Assembly (NCBI RefSeq): GCF_009733815.1
Contig: NZ_WNXY01000004.1
Span: forward strand, 62,001-126,000
Direction: 5' to 3'
DNA length: 64,000 bases
From: Pseudactinotalea suaedae
GTDB lineage: Bacteria > Actinomycetota > Actinomycetes > Actinomycetales > Beutenbergiaceae
Made by a program: the position numbers and the translations under genes. The notes beneath the pieces were generated by a model, which saw only the letters and a program-made list of their open reading frames with translations, did not search any database and was not told the origin of the DNA. Position 1 is the stretch's first letter; every line of letters starts with the position of its first letter. Positions 8,204 through 17,104 of the stretch are shown one piece after another.

Positions 8204-8541
8204 CAGTGCGCGGCGGCGTAGGCCTCGCGGATCTCCGCCGAGACCCGGCCGCGGTCGCTGACCTTGTAGCCGTTCTCGCGCGCCCACTCCCGGATCGCGC
8301 CGGTGTCGCCGCTGCGGGCGGGCGCGCTGCCGGATGCCGCGCGACGCGTCGTCGCGCTGCGCCGGCCGCCGGAACGGCGGGCGTGACCGATCCACCGTGC
8401 AAACGCCTCACGCAGCTCGGCCGCGTGCTCGGCGTTGAGGTCGATCTCGTAGGTGACCCCGTCGACGGCGAACGAGATGGTCTCGTCCGCGTCGCTGCCA
8501 TCGAGGTCATCGATCAGCAGAACCTTGACCTTCTGTGCCAT
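8203..8541 (-). CDS. lsr2: Lsr2 nucleoid-associated protein
   Basis: Lsr2 is the actinobacterial H-NS analogue; it bridges DNA and silences AT-rich, often foreign, genes. The 112-residue protein has the N-terminal dimerisation domain (KVKVLLIDDLDGSDADETISFAVDG, in part), a basic Ser/Arg-rich linker (about 60-80), and the C-terminal DNA-binding domain (IREWARENGYKVSDRGRVS) with the RGR minor-groove motif. The upstream gap is the AT-rich stretch nearest the gene, fitting the known autoregulation of H-NS-like proteins. Its stop overlaps the lactonase start. Confidence 0.95.
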   Translation of the reverse strand: MAQKVKVLLIDDLDGSDADETISFAVDGVTYEIDLNAEHAAELREAFARWIGHARRSGGRRSATTRRAASGSAPARSGDTGAIREWARENGYKVSDRGRVSAEIREAYAAAH

Positions 8542-8619
8542 GAGCGTGGCCCTTCTTCATGAGGTGATGAGTCTGACTCGAATGGCGGGAATGCCGTTCT
8601 CCGCGCTCGAGCAAAGGAA

Positions 8620-8649
8620 ATCTTGACACTCGCGCTTCGGCGATGTCAA
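8620..8649 (-). promoter_or_regulatory. Probable lsr2 promoter within an inverted repeat
   Basis: On the minus strand TTGACA (8649-8644) is a perfect -35, followed after 18 nt by CAAGAT (8625-8620). TTGACA and the mirrored TGTCAA at 8628-8623 form an inverted repeat spanning both boxes, so a regulator bound here would block polymerase. A second small inverted repeat, GAGTC-T-GACTC, lies at 8569-8579 in the leader. Confidence 0.5.
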
Positions 8650-8655
8650 AGAAGT

Positions 8656-8841
8656 CTACTCGTGGTTCTCGGTCGGGCTTTGCGCTGTTCTGCTTTCGGC
8701 GCGACGGCGCTCGATCTCCGCGTCGATCTTTTGTCGTGCGGCGCGCTCTCTGCGATCGGCGACCACGAAGGCACGAATCACGATCACGAAGAGGATCAGT
8801 ACCCCGATCGGGGGTACCACGGTGCTGAGGATATCGTTCAT
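8656..8841 (-). CDS. Small single-span membrane protein, unknown function
   Basis: A 61-residue protein with one hydrophobic segment (about 7-27, [20 protein letters not shown]) followed by a charged, helical, Arg/Glu-rich cytoplasmic tail ([19 protein letters not shown]). Its ATG overlaps the lysS stop (ATGA), so it is translationally coupled to lysyl-tRNA synthetase and is very likely real. Such small membrane proteins often follow lysS in Micrococcales. No function is known to me. It is the last gene of the long minus-strand block; the lsr2 promoter follows. Confidence 0.75.
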   Translation of the reverse strand: MNDILSTVVPPIGVLILFVIVIRAFVVADRRERAARQKIDAEIERRRAESRTAQSPTENHE

Positions 8842-10343
8842 CGCGGCTTCACCAACGGGAACAGGATCGTCTCGCGAATGCCGAGCCCGGTGAGTGCCAT
8901 CAACAATCGGTCCAGTCCCATACCCATGCCGCCCATCGGTGGCATCCCGTGCTCCATGGCCTCGAGGAAGTCCTCGTCCACCCGCATCGCGTCATGGTCG
9001 CCCTTCGCGGCCAGCAGCGCCTGCGCCTCGAACCGCTCGCGCTGCACGACCGGGTCCACCAGCTCGGAATAACCGGTCCCGAGCTCGAACCCGCGCACGT
9101 AGAGGTCCCACTTCTCGACGACCCCCGGGCGGCTGCGGTGCGCGCGCACCAGCGGCGAGTTGTCGACCGGGTAGTGCATCACGAAGGTGGGTTCCCACAG
9201 GTGGTCGCCCACGTGGTGCTCGAACAGCTCCTCGGCGACCTTGCCCGGGATGACGTGCGCCGGGTTGATCTGCAGGCCGGCGGCGTCGGCGTGCGCCATC
9301 AGCTGATCGAGCGGCGTCTCCGGCGAGATCGTCATGCCCATCGCCTCCGACGTGGCCGTGTACATGTCGAGCTGGGGCCACTCACCCCCGACGTCGTAGC
9401 TCGTGCCATCGGCGAGCGTCACCTCGGTGGTGCCGAAGGCGGCGAGCGCAGCCGCCTGCACCAGCTCGCGCGTCAGGTTCGCGATCGACATGTAGTCGCC
9501 ATAGGCCTGATAGGCCTCGAGCATCGCGAACTCGGGCGAGTGCGTGGAATCGGCGCCCTCGTTACGGAAGATCCGGTTGAGCTCGAACACGCGCTCAATT
9601 CCCCCGACAACCGCCCTCTTGAGGAACAGCTCGGGCGCGATGCGCATGTAGAGATCGATGTCGTACGCATTCATGTGCGTCACGAATGGCCGCGCCGCGG
9701 CGCCGCCGTGCTGGGTCTGCAGGATCGGGGTCTCGACCTCGAGGAAGCCTCGCTCGTGCAGCTCGCTCCTGATCGATCTCACGACGGCGGAGCGAACTCT
9801 GACCATTTCTCTCGCGGCCGGACGGGCGATCAGATCGAGATATCGCTGCCGCACCCGAGTCTCTTCCGAGGACTCCTTGTGGAGGGTGGGAAGAGGGCGC
9901 AACGCCTTCGCAGCGAGCTGCCAGGTGTCGGCGAACACGGACAGCTCTCCGCGGCGCGAGCTGATGACCTTGCCGTGCGCGAAGAGATGGTCGCCGAGGT
10001 CGACATCGGCCTTGAAGGAGTCGAGGGATTCCTCGCCGACCTCGGCGAGCGAGAGCATCACCTGCAGCCGTTCCCCCGCGCCGTCGGCGAGCGTGACGAA
10101 GCACAGCTTCCCGGTGTTGCGCAGGTGCACCACCCGGCCGGCGACGCCGACGACGTCGTCGGTCTCGGCACCGGGCTCGAGGTCGGGGTGCGCCGCGCGC
10201 ACCTGGCCGATCGTGTGCGTGATCGGCACCGCGACCGGGTACGGCTCTCGACCCTCGGCGAGCATCCGGTCGCGCTTGGCCAGGCGTACGCGGTACTGCT
10301 CGGGGAGGGATTGCTCGTCGTCGTGCTCTGGTCCGCTACTCAC
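8838..10343 (-). CDS. lysS: Lysyl-tRNA synthetase, class II
   Basis: Charges tRNA-Lys with lysine. The roughly 501-residue protein has the N-terminal OB-fold anticodon-binding domain ([16 protein letters not shown], about residues 60-150) and the class II catalytic core: motif 1 around [15 protein letters not shown], motif 2 with FRNEG, and motif 3 with GMGLGLDRL-type sequence ([14 protein letters not shown]). GTG at 10343 is chosen; it overlaps the panC stop by eight bases. A TTG four codons earlier at 10355 is the alternative, and neither has a good ribosome site, so coupling to the upstream gene is likely. Confidence 0.95.
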   Translation of the reverse strand: MSSGPEHDDEQSLPEQYRVRLAKRDRMLAEGREPYPVAVPITHTIGQVRAAHPDLEPGAETDDVVGVAGRVVHLRNTGKLCFVTLADGAGERLQVMLSLAEVGEESLDSFKADVDLGDHLFAHGKVISSRRGELSVFADTWQLAAKALRPLPTLHKESSEETRVRQRYLDLIARPAAREMVRVRSAVVRSIRSELHERGFLEVETPILQTQHGGAAARPFVTHMNAYDIDLYMRIAPELFLKRAVVGGIERVFELNRIFRNEGADSTHSPEFAMLEAYQAYGDYMSIANLTRELVQAAALAAFGTTEVTLADGTSYDVGGEWPQLDMYTATSEAMGMTISPETPLDQLMAHADAAGLQINPAHVIPGKVAEELFEHHVGDHLWEPTFVMHYPVDNSPLVRAHRSRPGVVEKWDLYVRGFELGTGYSELVDPVVQRERFEAQALLAAKGDHDAMRVDEDFLEAMEHGMPPMGGMGMGLDRLLMALTGLGIRETILFPLVKPR

Positions 10344-12084
10344 CGGGATAGTCAATCACCGCATTGTCGATGAGCCGAGTTCGGCCCACCCTGGCTGCGA
10401 CCAGCAGGAGGGTGGCGGCCGTCGGGCGCTCGCTCGGGGCCGGCCGCAGGGTCGCGGGGTCGACGAGCGCGAGGTAGTCGACCTCGACGAGCGGGTCGGC
10501 GGCGTCGAGCTCCGCTCGGGCGGCCGCCAGCACGGCCTCCGGACCGCCCTCACGAGCCTGGCTGCCTGCGCGCATCGCACGCGAGAGCGCGAGCGCGGCC
10601 GCACGCTCGGCCGGCGCGAGGTAGGTGTTGCGGCTGGACCGCGCCAGCCCGTCCGGCTCCCGGACGATGGGCTCGGCGACGATCTCGATGTCCATGTCGA
10701 GGTCGGCCACCATGCGCCGGACCAGCGCCAGCTGTTGCGCGTCCTTCTGCCCGAACATCGCGACGTCCGGCCGGGTCAGGTGCAGCAGCTTGTTGACGAC
10801 CGTGAGCATGCCGTCGAAGTGGCCCGGGCGGGCCGCGCCCTCGAGGACCTCCCCCATCGGGCCGGCGTCGAGCGTGACCAGGGGTTCGCCGTCGGGGTAC
10901 ATCTCGGCGACGGACGGCGCGAACACCAGGTCGACCACGCCGGTCTCGGTCAGCCGGGCGAGGTCGGCCTCGAGGGTCCGCGGATAGGTCGCGAGGTCCT
11001 CGCCCGCGCTGAACTGCAACGGGTTGACGAAGATCGTCACCACGACCTCGTCGGCGCGCTGCGCCGCCCCGCGCACGAGCGCGAGGTGCCCTTCGTGCAA
11101 CGCCCCCATCGTCATGACCACGGCGCGGCGGCGCGGCGTCAGCGCGGCACGCAGGTCTGCGACGGTGCTGACGAGCCTGGGCGGCTCGGTGAGCGCCCGG
11201 GTCGCGTGCCCGTCGAGCGCGCTGAGCACACCGCGCGCCCGGGGCTCGCTGAGCCGCCCGGTGCGCGCGGCGCGCTCCGCCGTCGCCCGGGCCAGGGCGC
11301 GGTAGGCGGGCAGCACGTCAGGCTGCCCCTGCAGCGCCGCGAGCGCCTCGACGTGCTCGGAGACGGTGCCGGCGTCACCGCGCGAGACCGGCCCGGTCAG
11401 GGCGGCGTCGCCGCGGTGCACCGCACCGTCGAGCGACGCCTGCGCGAGCGGCCCGAGCATGGCGGGGTCGACGCCGTCGATCGTCGCCAGCGTGCCGCGC
11501 GCCTGCGCGATCAGGGTGACGAGGTGGTTCGAGGCGTGCGACAGCGCCGCGTGGTAGCGACCGCGCGCCGCCTCGGGCAGCACCACCGGCTCGCCGCCGA
11601 GCTCGACGACCAGCGCCAGCGCGATCGGCAGCACGGCCTCGTCGGCCGTGACGGCGAACGGCGCGCCCACCAGCCGTGCGACGTCGGTGCTGGTCCCGGT
11701 GAACGTCATCGCCGGGTGGATCGCGAGCGGGATCGCTCCGGCGTCGCGGGCGGGCGCGAGCACGTCGGTGCCGAAGCGGCCCGCGGTGTGCACGACCAGC
11801 TGACCCTCGTGGAACCGACCGAGCTGGGCGAGCCCGGCCACGAGCGGCGCCAACGCGTCGTCGGGGACGGTGAGCAGCACGAGCTCGGCCCGCTCGACGA
11901 CCTGCTCGACCTCGAGCACCGGCACCCCCGGCAGCAGGTCGGCGACGCGGTCACGACTGGCCTCGGAGACCCCGCTGGCGCCGACGACGGCGTGCCCGGC
12001 GCTCCGGAGGACGTGCGCGAGCACGGCGCCGACCCGACCCGCTCCGACGACGCCGATCCCCAGCCGGCCCGGCCGCGAGGTCAC
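10336..12084 (-). CDS. panC: DUF2520 Rossmann protein fused to pantothenate synthetase
   Basis: One uninterrupted 582-codon frame holds two proteins that are usually separate. Residues about 5-285 are a Rossmann-like/DUF2520 protein ([16 protein letters not shown], then [10 protein letters not shown] and HASNHLV), resembling ketopantoate-reductase or prephenate-dehydrogenase-type NAD(P) enzymes. Residues about 297-582 are PanC, which joins pantoate and beta-alanine with ATP; it shows the nucleotide motif [11 protein letters not shown] at 324-334, [14 protein letters not shown] and RSSRNTYL. No stop or convincing ribosome site separates them. GTG at 12084 overlaps the preceding stop (GTGA). 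A fusion could channel vitamin B5 intermediates, or an internal start may still be used. Confidence 0.9.
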   Translation of the reverse strand: MTSRPGRLGIGVVGAGRVGAVLAHVLRSAGHAVVGASGVSEASRDRVADLLPGVPVLEVEQVVERAELVLLTVPDDALAPLVAGLAQLGRFHEGQLVVHTAGRFGTDVLAPARDAGAIPLAIHPAMTFTGTSTDVARLVGAPFAVTADEAVLPIALALVVELGGEPVVLPEAARGRYHAALSHASNHLVTLIAQARGTLATIDGVDPAMLGPLAQASLDGAVHRGDAALTGPVSRGDAGTVSEHVEALAALQGQPDVLPAYRALARATAERAARTGRLSEPRARGVLSALDGHATRALTEPPRLVSTVADLRAALTPRRRAVVMTMGALHEGHLALVRGAAQRADEVVVTIFVNPLQFSAGEDLATYPRTLEADLARLTETGVVDLVFAPSVAEMYPDGEPLVTLDAGPMGEVLEGAARPGHFDGMLTVVNKLLHLTRPDVAMFGQKDAQQLALVRRMVADLDMDIEIVAEPIVREPDGLARSSRNTYLAPAERAAALALSRAMRAGSQAREGGPEAVLAAARAELDAADPLVEVDYLALVDPATLRPAPSERPTAATLLLVAARVGRTRLIDNAVIDYPGE

Positions 12085-13655
12085 CGAGCGCTGTCCCGGC
12101 CGGGCGTGGTCGGGAGCACGCCGGCGTAGCCGGCGCGCAGCGATGCGGCCTCGCGCGGCCCGGCCGTCGCGTCGACCCTCGTCTGCATCCACCGCTCGGG
12201 CGCCGCGTGGCGGCGAGCCTCCCGGGCGCGGCCGGCGAGGTCGAGCAGCAGGTCGCGGGCCACGTCCACGTCGAGATGGATCGCCGAGGCGCGCACCGGC
12301 CCCGCGGTGGAGTGGAAGTCCAGGCCGGCGAGCCTGCGACGCCGCTCCAGCGGCCCCTGCGTGATCGCCATCGACTGGGTGCGCTCGTGCGGCACGATCG
12401 CCAGGTAGCGCCACCAGACGCCCGAGCGCAGCAGCAGCGCGGTCCGGGTGACGCGGATGCCCTGCCTGCGCCAGCTGAACGGGTCGAACAGGTTCGCTCG
12501 CGGGGGCGAGATGATGAAGCCGTCGTCGTCGCCGACTCCGGTGAGGGCCGCCTGCAAGGTCTCCAGCGGGTTGTCGGTGCCGAGATCGGGCAGCACGAGC
12601 GGCAGGATCTGCTGCAGCTCCTCGGTGGTGGCCACGGGGAACAGCACCGTGGAGGCCTCCTGGCCGCTCTCGGCACCGTATCCGGCGACGTTCATGCGCA
12701 GCCGCCACCATTCCTTGCCGCGCCACAGCAGCGGCTGGGAGAGCGAGATCGCCTGCACGCGCCCGGGTGGCACGGTGCGCGCCTTGGACTCGAGCAGCCC
12801 GTGGCGGAGCCGGATGCCGTCGGCGGAGATGCCGATGCGGAACGAGAACTCGCCCGCGAACCGCGACCACACGTAACCGACGGCGCCCAGCACCGCCGGC
12901 AGCGCACCGGCCACGAACTGGAACGTCTGGGTCACCACGACCGTCACGACGAGGCCCGCGACCAGCACGACCGCGAGCATCACGCCGGCCGAGCGGATCA
13001 GCGACCCGATCAGACGCCCGGAGCTCAGCTCGAGCAGCTGCCGCTCGGGCGCGGCCTGCGCGTCGACCGGCGGGCTGCCCGCGGGCTGCTCGCCCCGCTT
13101 GACGCCCGCGGCGCGCGCGAGGATCTCGTTGCGGACCCGCTGCGCCTCGTCATCGGTGAGGTAGGACAGCGTGAGGTTGGAGCCGGCACCGCCGGCCGAC
13201 TCGATCTTGAGCGAGGAGAAGCCGAACATCCGCGCGAGCAGCGGCTGCGTCACGTCCACGGCCTGCAGCCTGTCGAGCCGCACGTGCCGCTGCTGGCGCC
13301 ACAGCACGCCCGAGTGCAGGAACACGCTGTCGGTGCCGATCCCGTACTGGGTGCGACGCCACGCGAGCGCTCCGTAGCCGAAGCCGATCAGCCCGCCGAG
13401 CACGATCGCCCCGATGACGAACAAGCCCTTCTGGAGCACCGGCAGCTCGAGCTGGGCGAGCTCCTCGCCGTAGTTCCAGACCGCGATACCGAGGAGGACC
13501 GCAGCGGCCTTCCAGGCGTTGAGGGCCGGGGTCACCTTGTGCAGGCGACGCCACTCGACCGGCTCGGAGGTGGTGTCCGGAGGTGCCGACGGCGGCGCCT
13601 CGCTCGTGTCCTCCGGCGCGCTGACGCCGGGTGGTGGGCTCCACGGAGCGCTCAC
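12081..13655 (-). CDS. Membrane protein with bacterial PH domains (YdbT-like)
   Basis: A 524-residue polytopic protein. After a Pro/Glu-rich N-terminus there are two membrane pairs (about 47-98 and 218-262), each followed by a bPH_2 domain (RRTQYGIGTDSVFLHSGVLWR and SFRIGISADGIRLRHGLLE). A third, diverged copy lies near the C-terminus (RVTRTALLLRSGVWWRY). This is the YdbT layout. The Bacillus YdbS/YdbT pair is linked to resistance to antimicrobial peptides; the molecular role is unknown. It overlaps both neighbours by 4 bp and is co-translated with the YdbS-like gene before it. Confidence 0.85.
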   Translation of the reverse strand: MSAPWSPPPGVSAPEDTSEAPPSAPPDTTSEPVEWRRLHKVTPALNAWKAAAVLLGIAVWNYGEELAQLELPVLQKGLFVIGAIVLGGLIGFGYGALAWRRTQYGIGTDSVFLHSGVLWRQQRHVRLDRLQAVDVTQPLLARMFGFSSLKIESAGGAGSNLTLSYLTDDEAQRVRNEILARAAGVKRGEQPAGSPPVDAQAAPERQLLELSSGRLIGSLIRSAGVMLAVVLVAGLVVTVVVTQTFQFVAGALPAVLGAVGYVWSRFAGEFSFRIGISADGIRLRHGLLESKARTVPPGRVQAISLSQPLLWRGKEWWRLRMNVAGYGAESGQEASTVLFPVATTEELQQILPLVLPDLGTDNPLETLQAALTGVGDDDGFIISPPRANLFDPFSWRRQGIRVTRTALLLRSGVWWRYLAIVPHERTQSMAITQGPLERRRRLAGLDFHSTAGPVRASAIHLDVDVARDLLLDLAGRAREARRHAAPERWMQTRVDATAGPREAASLRAGYAGVLPTTPGRDSAR

Positions 13656-14137
13656 AGGCCGGCCAGCCTCGCCTCGCCGGCCTCGCTGAGCCGGTCACGC
13701 AGCCGCGCGGCGTCGGCCTCGGGAAGGCCCGGGATCGCAGCGTCGCTGCCGGCGGACGCCGTGTGCAGCTGCACCTGCGCGATCCCGGCGCGGCGGGTCA
13801 GCGGGCCTGCCTGCACGTCCACGAACTGCATCCGCCCGTACGGGACCACCGACAGCGACCGGAACATCACGCCCTTGCGGATCAGCAGGTCGTCGTCGAG
13901 CTCGGCGTAGCCGATCGCGCGCACCTGCCGGGGGATCAGCCAGAACGCCCACACGAGGAAGAGCGCGAACACCGCCGGAGCGATCCAGACGGCACCGCCG
14001 AAGATCACGGCCGGGACCGCGGATCCGAGAAGCGGCAGGCCCAGCCAGATGCCGGCGGTGAGCCGACGCACGCCGATCAGCTTGTCGGAGACCGGCGCCC
14101 AGGCCACCCCCGGGACATCGAACGCAGTGGAGTCCAT
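13652..14137 (-). CDS. Membrane protein with one bacterial PH domain (YdbS-like)
   Basis: A 161-residue protein with two adjacent membrane segments (about 27-74) and one bPH_2 domain (AIGYAELDDDLLIRKGVMFR, then VVPYGRMQFVDVQAGPLTRR). It is the usual small partner of the larger YdbT-like protein encoded immediately after it; the stop overlaps the next GTG (GTGA). Likely a membrane complex of two PH-domain proteins. ATG at 14137 is chosen, matching the start of homologous MDSTAFDV-type N-termini; upstream in-frame sequence lacks coding features. Confidence 0.85.
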   Translation of the reverse strand: MDSTAFDVPGVAWAPVSDKLIGVRRLTAGIWLGLPLLGSAVPAVIFGGAVWIAPAVFALFLVWAFWLIPRQVRAIGYAELDDDLLIRKGVMFRSLSVVPYGRMQFVDVQAGPLTRRAGIAQVQLHTASAGSDAAIPGLPEADAARLRDRLSEAGEARLAGL

Positions 14138-14226
14138 GCGGCCATTCTCCCCTGACGGCGGTGCGGGCGACCACCATGCCCGCCCGGGGCGCCCCGCGCG
14201 CGGGCTGCTGCGCGCCGACCGCGGGG

Positions 14227-14730
14227 TCAGCGTGCCGGGCGGTGGGTGCCGTCCGGGTAGCGGTCGTCGCCGTCCTCGTCCTCGGGTGGGACACGACAGC
14301 ACCACTGGGTGACCATGCCGGCCACGGCCATGGCGACGGCGGCCAGCAGCCCGACCCCCGAGGCCAGCGCGACCTGCCGCGGCTCCGGCAGCTCCAGCTG
14401 CATCGAGGCCAGCCCGAGGGATGCGGTGAGGTACCCGGCGAGCACCGCCCCGGCGAGGGCCGCCGTCTGACCGAGGACGAGCGTGCGGGTGGCGCCGATC
14501 GGGTCGACGTGCTCGCCGCGCGAGACCCAGCGCCGTACCCGCAGGCCCAGCACCAGCACGACGGCACCCACGATGGCCAGCAGCGCGGCCAGCAGCAGCG
14601 GGATCTGCGGCAGGTCGCCGCCGTTGCTCTGCCACCAGCGCAGCAGCACGGCGCTCACGGTTCCGACCGCGAGGAAGGCCGCACCCAGCGCGGCCCACCG
14701 CACCCGCAGCCCGGGGTCCGGCTCGCTCAC
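14227..14730 (-). CDS. DUF3180 integral membrane protein
   Basis: A 167-residue protein with four predicted membrane segments (about 12-30, 44-63, 83-106, 119-142) and a short acidic, cysteine-containing tail. The position directly after folK, in an actinobacterial folate cluster, and the layout match DUF3180, a family of unknown function restricted to Actinomycetota. GTG start at 14730, three nt after the folB-folK stop, so it is translated from the same message. An 89-nt gap separates it from the YdbS-like gene; I see no clear terminator there. Confidence 0.75.
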   Translation of the reverse strand: MSEPDPGLRVRWAALGAAFLAVGTVSAVLLRWWQSNGGDLPQIPLLLAALLAIVGAVVLVLGLRVRRWVSRGEHVDPIGATRTLVLGQTAALAGAVLAGYLTASLGLASMQLELPEPRQVALASGVGLLAAVAMAVAGMVTQWCCRVPPEDEDGDDRYPDGTHRPAR

Positions 14731-14733
14731 CTG

Positions 14734-16230
14734 CTACGCCTCGGGGTCATCGCCGCGGATCGGCGCCCAGCGGGGCCGGATCCGGGTCGCGCTCGCGGGG
14801 TCCGGCTCGTCCGCCTCCCACGGGGCCCGGGGCTGCGGGTCGGGCCCGGCCTCGGGCTCGGGGCTCGGCAGCGGTCCGGGCGCGGCCAGGGGCCGAGCCG
14901 TCGGCTCGGGCTCGGGTGCCGGCTCGGGTGCCGGCTCCGGTGCCGGGAGCGGCTCGGGCGCAGGCGCGGGGACCGGCTCGGGCATCGGAGACGGGAGCGG
15001 CTCGGGCGTGGGAACGGGCTCCGGGGCCGGCGCGGGCTCGGGCACGGGCAGGGGTTCCGGCACCGGCAGCGCAGCGGCGGCGGCCTCGGGTCGGTTGGTG
15101 ACCACACGGGAGGTGGACAGGTCCTCGGCCTCGTCCTCCGCGGCGGGGGCCGCGGACGCTGCCGCGGGTGCGGGTTCGGAGCGCGGCGACGAGCCTCGCT
15201 CGTACCAGTCGAGCGCGAGCCACCTCACGCCGCCGCGGTCGGGCGCCGTGTCGGCGAGAGCCGCCACCGGCCCACCGCCGAGGCCCGGCAGGAACGCGTC
15301 GGGGTCCATGTGGGCCCACGGCACCAGCACGAACGCGCGCTCGTTCGCGCGCGGGTGCGGCAGGCTCAGCTCCGGGTCGGCGCTGGAGACCGAACCGTAG
15401 GTGAGGATGTCGACGTCGAGGGTGCGCTCGCCCCACCGTTCCTCACGGACCCGGCCGTGCGCGGCCTCGACCTGCTGCGTCGCGGCGAGCACGGCGCGCG
15501 GCGAGGCGGTGGTGCGTGCGACCACGACGGTGTTGAGGTAGTCGGGCTGGGACACGGCGTCGGGCTGCAGCACGGCCGCGGTCTTCGCCAGCGGCGCCAC
15601 GTCGACGATCTCCAGGACCCCGGAGGCAGCGAGGTCGTCGATGGCCCGCCGCAGCGTGGTGCGGACGTCGCCGAGGTTGCCGCCCAGGCCGAGGACCACC
15701 TCGACCGGTTCGGCCGGCTCGGCGTCGAGGTCGGTCGGTGCGCTCAGCGGGGCCGGCTCGGGCGGAGCCGCGGCGACGGCGGGGACGTCGTCGCGGTCGG
15801 GCTCCTGCACAGCGGCCACCGGCGCCGGTGCGGCGGCGGGCTGCGCGGCGGGCTCGAGCGTGCGGTCGCGCACGATGCTGACCTGGACGTCGTCGAACGG
15901 GACCCCGACGGGGGCCTCCGGCTTGTGCACGGTCACCTCGACGCTCTGCACCGCGGGCCGCGCCAGCACGGCGTCGGCGATCATGGCGGCGAGGGTCTCG
16001 ATGAGGTTGACCGGCTCCCCCTCGATCAGACCGACGACGTCAGCGGCGACCTCGGCGTAGTTGACCGTGTGGGTGAGGTCGTCGCTGGTGGCCGCGGCGC
16101 GCGTGTCGAGGTGCAGCACCAGGTCGACCTTGAAGAGCTGGCCGCTGCGTCGCTCCTCGGGCAGCACGCCGTGCCTCCCGACACCTCCGAGCCCGACCAG
16201 CCTGATGACGTCCGCCCTCGCCGCACCCAT
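14734..16230 (-). CDS. folB-folK: Fused dihydroneopterin aldolase - HPPK with a PEP-rich tail
   Basis: Two consecutive folate enzymes in one 498-residue chain. Residues about 8-120 are FolB (RLVGLGGVGRHGVLPEER, VNYAEVA, HKPEAPVGVPFDDVQVSI), which cleaves dihydroneopterin. A Pro/Ala linker follows. Residues about 178-330 are FolK, 6-hydroxymethyl-dihydropterin pyrophosphokinase (LGLGGNLGD, the RTLDVDILTYG motif, LPHPRANERAFVL). The last 115 or so residues are low-complexity Pro/Glu/Ala repeats such as PVPEPLPVPEPAPAPEP, which no folate enzyme needs. The ATG lies 1 nt after the folP stop. The FolB-FolK fusion is known in Actinomycetota; the long tail is odd. Confidence 0.93.
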   Translation of the reverse strand: MGAARADVIRLVGLGGVGRHGVLPEERRSGQLFKVDLVLHLDTRAAATSDDLTHTVNYAEVAADVVGLIEGEPVNLIETLAAMIADAVLARPAVQSVEVTVHKPEAPVGVPFDDVQVSIVRDRTLEPAAQPAAAPAPVAAVQEPDRDDVPAVAAAPPEPAPLSAPTDLDAEPAEPVEVVLGLGGNLGDVRTTLRRAIDDLAASGVLEIVDVAPLAKTAAVLQPDAVSQPDYLNTVVVARTTASPRAVLAATQQVEAAHGRVREERWGERTLDVDILTYGSVSSADPELSLPHPRANERAFVLVPWAHMDPDAFLPGLGGGPVAALADTAPDRGGVRWLALDWYERGSSPRSEPAPAAASAAPAAEDEAEDLSTSRVVTNRPEAAAAALPVPEPLPVPEPAPAPEPVPTPEPLPSPMPEPVPAPAPEPLPAPEPAPEPAPEPEPTARPLAAPGPLPSPEPEAGPDPQPRAPWEADEPDPASATRIRPRWAPIRGDDPEA

Positions 16231-16231
16231 G

Positions 16232-17092
16232 TCAGTCTCCCGTCCTGCCCTGCTCGAACCTGGCCTCGCCGGCCGCTCGCACCGCTGTGCCGACACGCAC
16301 CGCGTCGACCGAGCCTGCCACGTCATGGACGCGCACGGCCCAGACACCCCGTGCCGCCATCAAAGCCGACACCGCTGCGGTCGCGCGGTCGCGGTAGGTC
16401 GGCAGGGCCGGGACGCCGTCGTGCTCGAGGAGCTCACCCAGGAACCGTTTCCGTGAGGCGCCCACCAGGACCCGGTGACCGGTCGCCATGAAGACCTCGA
16501 CGTGCGAGAGCAGCTGCCAGTTCGCGTCGGCGTTCTTGGCGAACCCCAGGCCCGGGTCGAGGATGATGCGGTCCTGCCGCACACCGGCCTCGAGGAAGGC
16601 GGTCACGCGCTGCTCGAGCTCGCGCGCGACGTCGGCGACCACGTCGTCGTAGCCGGCCCGCTGGCTCATGACGTCGGAGTGCCCACGCCAGTGGCTCACG
16701 ATCACGTCGCAGCCGCGGTCGGCGACCAGACGCGGCATCTCGGGGTCGGCCAGACCGCCGGAGACGTCGTTGATGCAGCTCGTGCCGGCGTCGAGCACCT
16801 TCTCGGCCACCGAGGCGCGCATCGTGTCGACGCTGATCGCGGCGCCCTCGGCGGCGAGGCCCTGCACGACCGGCATCACGCGCGCCAGCTCGACGTCCTC
16901 GGGGACCCGGGTCGCACCGGGCCTGGTGGACTCACCGCCGACGTCGAGGAGGTCCGCACCTTGGGCGATCAGGTGCCGGCCGTGCGCGATCGCGAGCTCG
17001 GGGTCGAGCCACTGACCGCCGTCGCTGAAGGAGTCGGGCGTCACGTTGACCACGCCCATCACCCTCGTGGCAGCAGGGTCGGCGACGCTCAC
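16232..17092 (-). CDS. folP: Dihydropteroate synthase
   Basis: Joins p-aminobenzoate to hydroxymethyl-dihydropterin pyrophosphate; this is the sulfonamide target. The 286-residue protein has the pterin-binding signatures VMGVVNVTPDSFSDGG and LLDVGGESTRPGA, the INDVSGG motif, the ILDPGLGFAKN region and the closing GASRKRFLGE and RVHDV motifs. Order folE-folP-folB/K follows the pathway and the genes are separated by 1-12 nt, so they form one operon. GTG start at 17092; later in-frame starts are possible. Confidence 0.96.
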   Translation of the reverse strand: MSVADPAATRVMGVVNVTPDSFSDGGQWLDPELAIAHGRHLIAQGADLLDVGGESTRPGATRVPEDVELARVMPVVQGLAAEGAAISVDTMRASVAEKVLDAGTSCINDVSGGLADPEMPRLVADRGCDVIVSHWRGHSDVMSQRAGYDDVVADVARELEQRVTAFLEAGVRQDRIILDPGLGFAKNADANWQLLSHVEVFMATGHRVLVGASRKRFLGELLEHDGVPALPTYRDRATAAVSALMAARGVWAVRVHDVAGSVDAVRVGTAVRAAGEARFEQGRTGD

Positions 17093-17104
17093 GGATCCAG
17101 CCTC

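Noticed and set aside
11091-11120. Third copy of TCGTGCAAC (plus strand near 11094) as an ECF promoter
   Set aside because: It lies inside panC coding sequence, lacks the CACA box at the 15-nt spacing, and points at no gene start.
14161-16491. Plus-strand open frame of 776 codons
   Set aside because: Antisense to folB-folK and DUF3180; Gly/Arg/Ser-rich with no recognisable domain.
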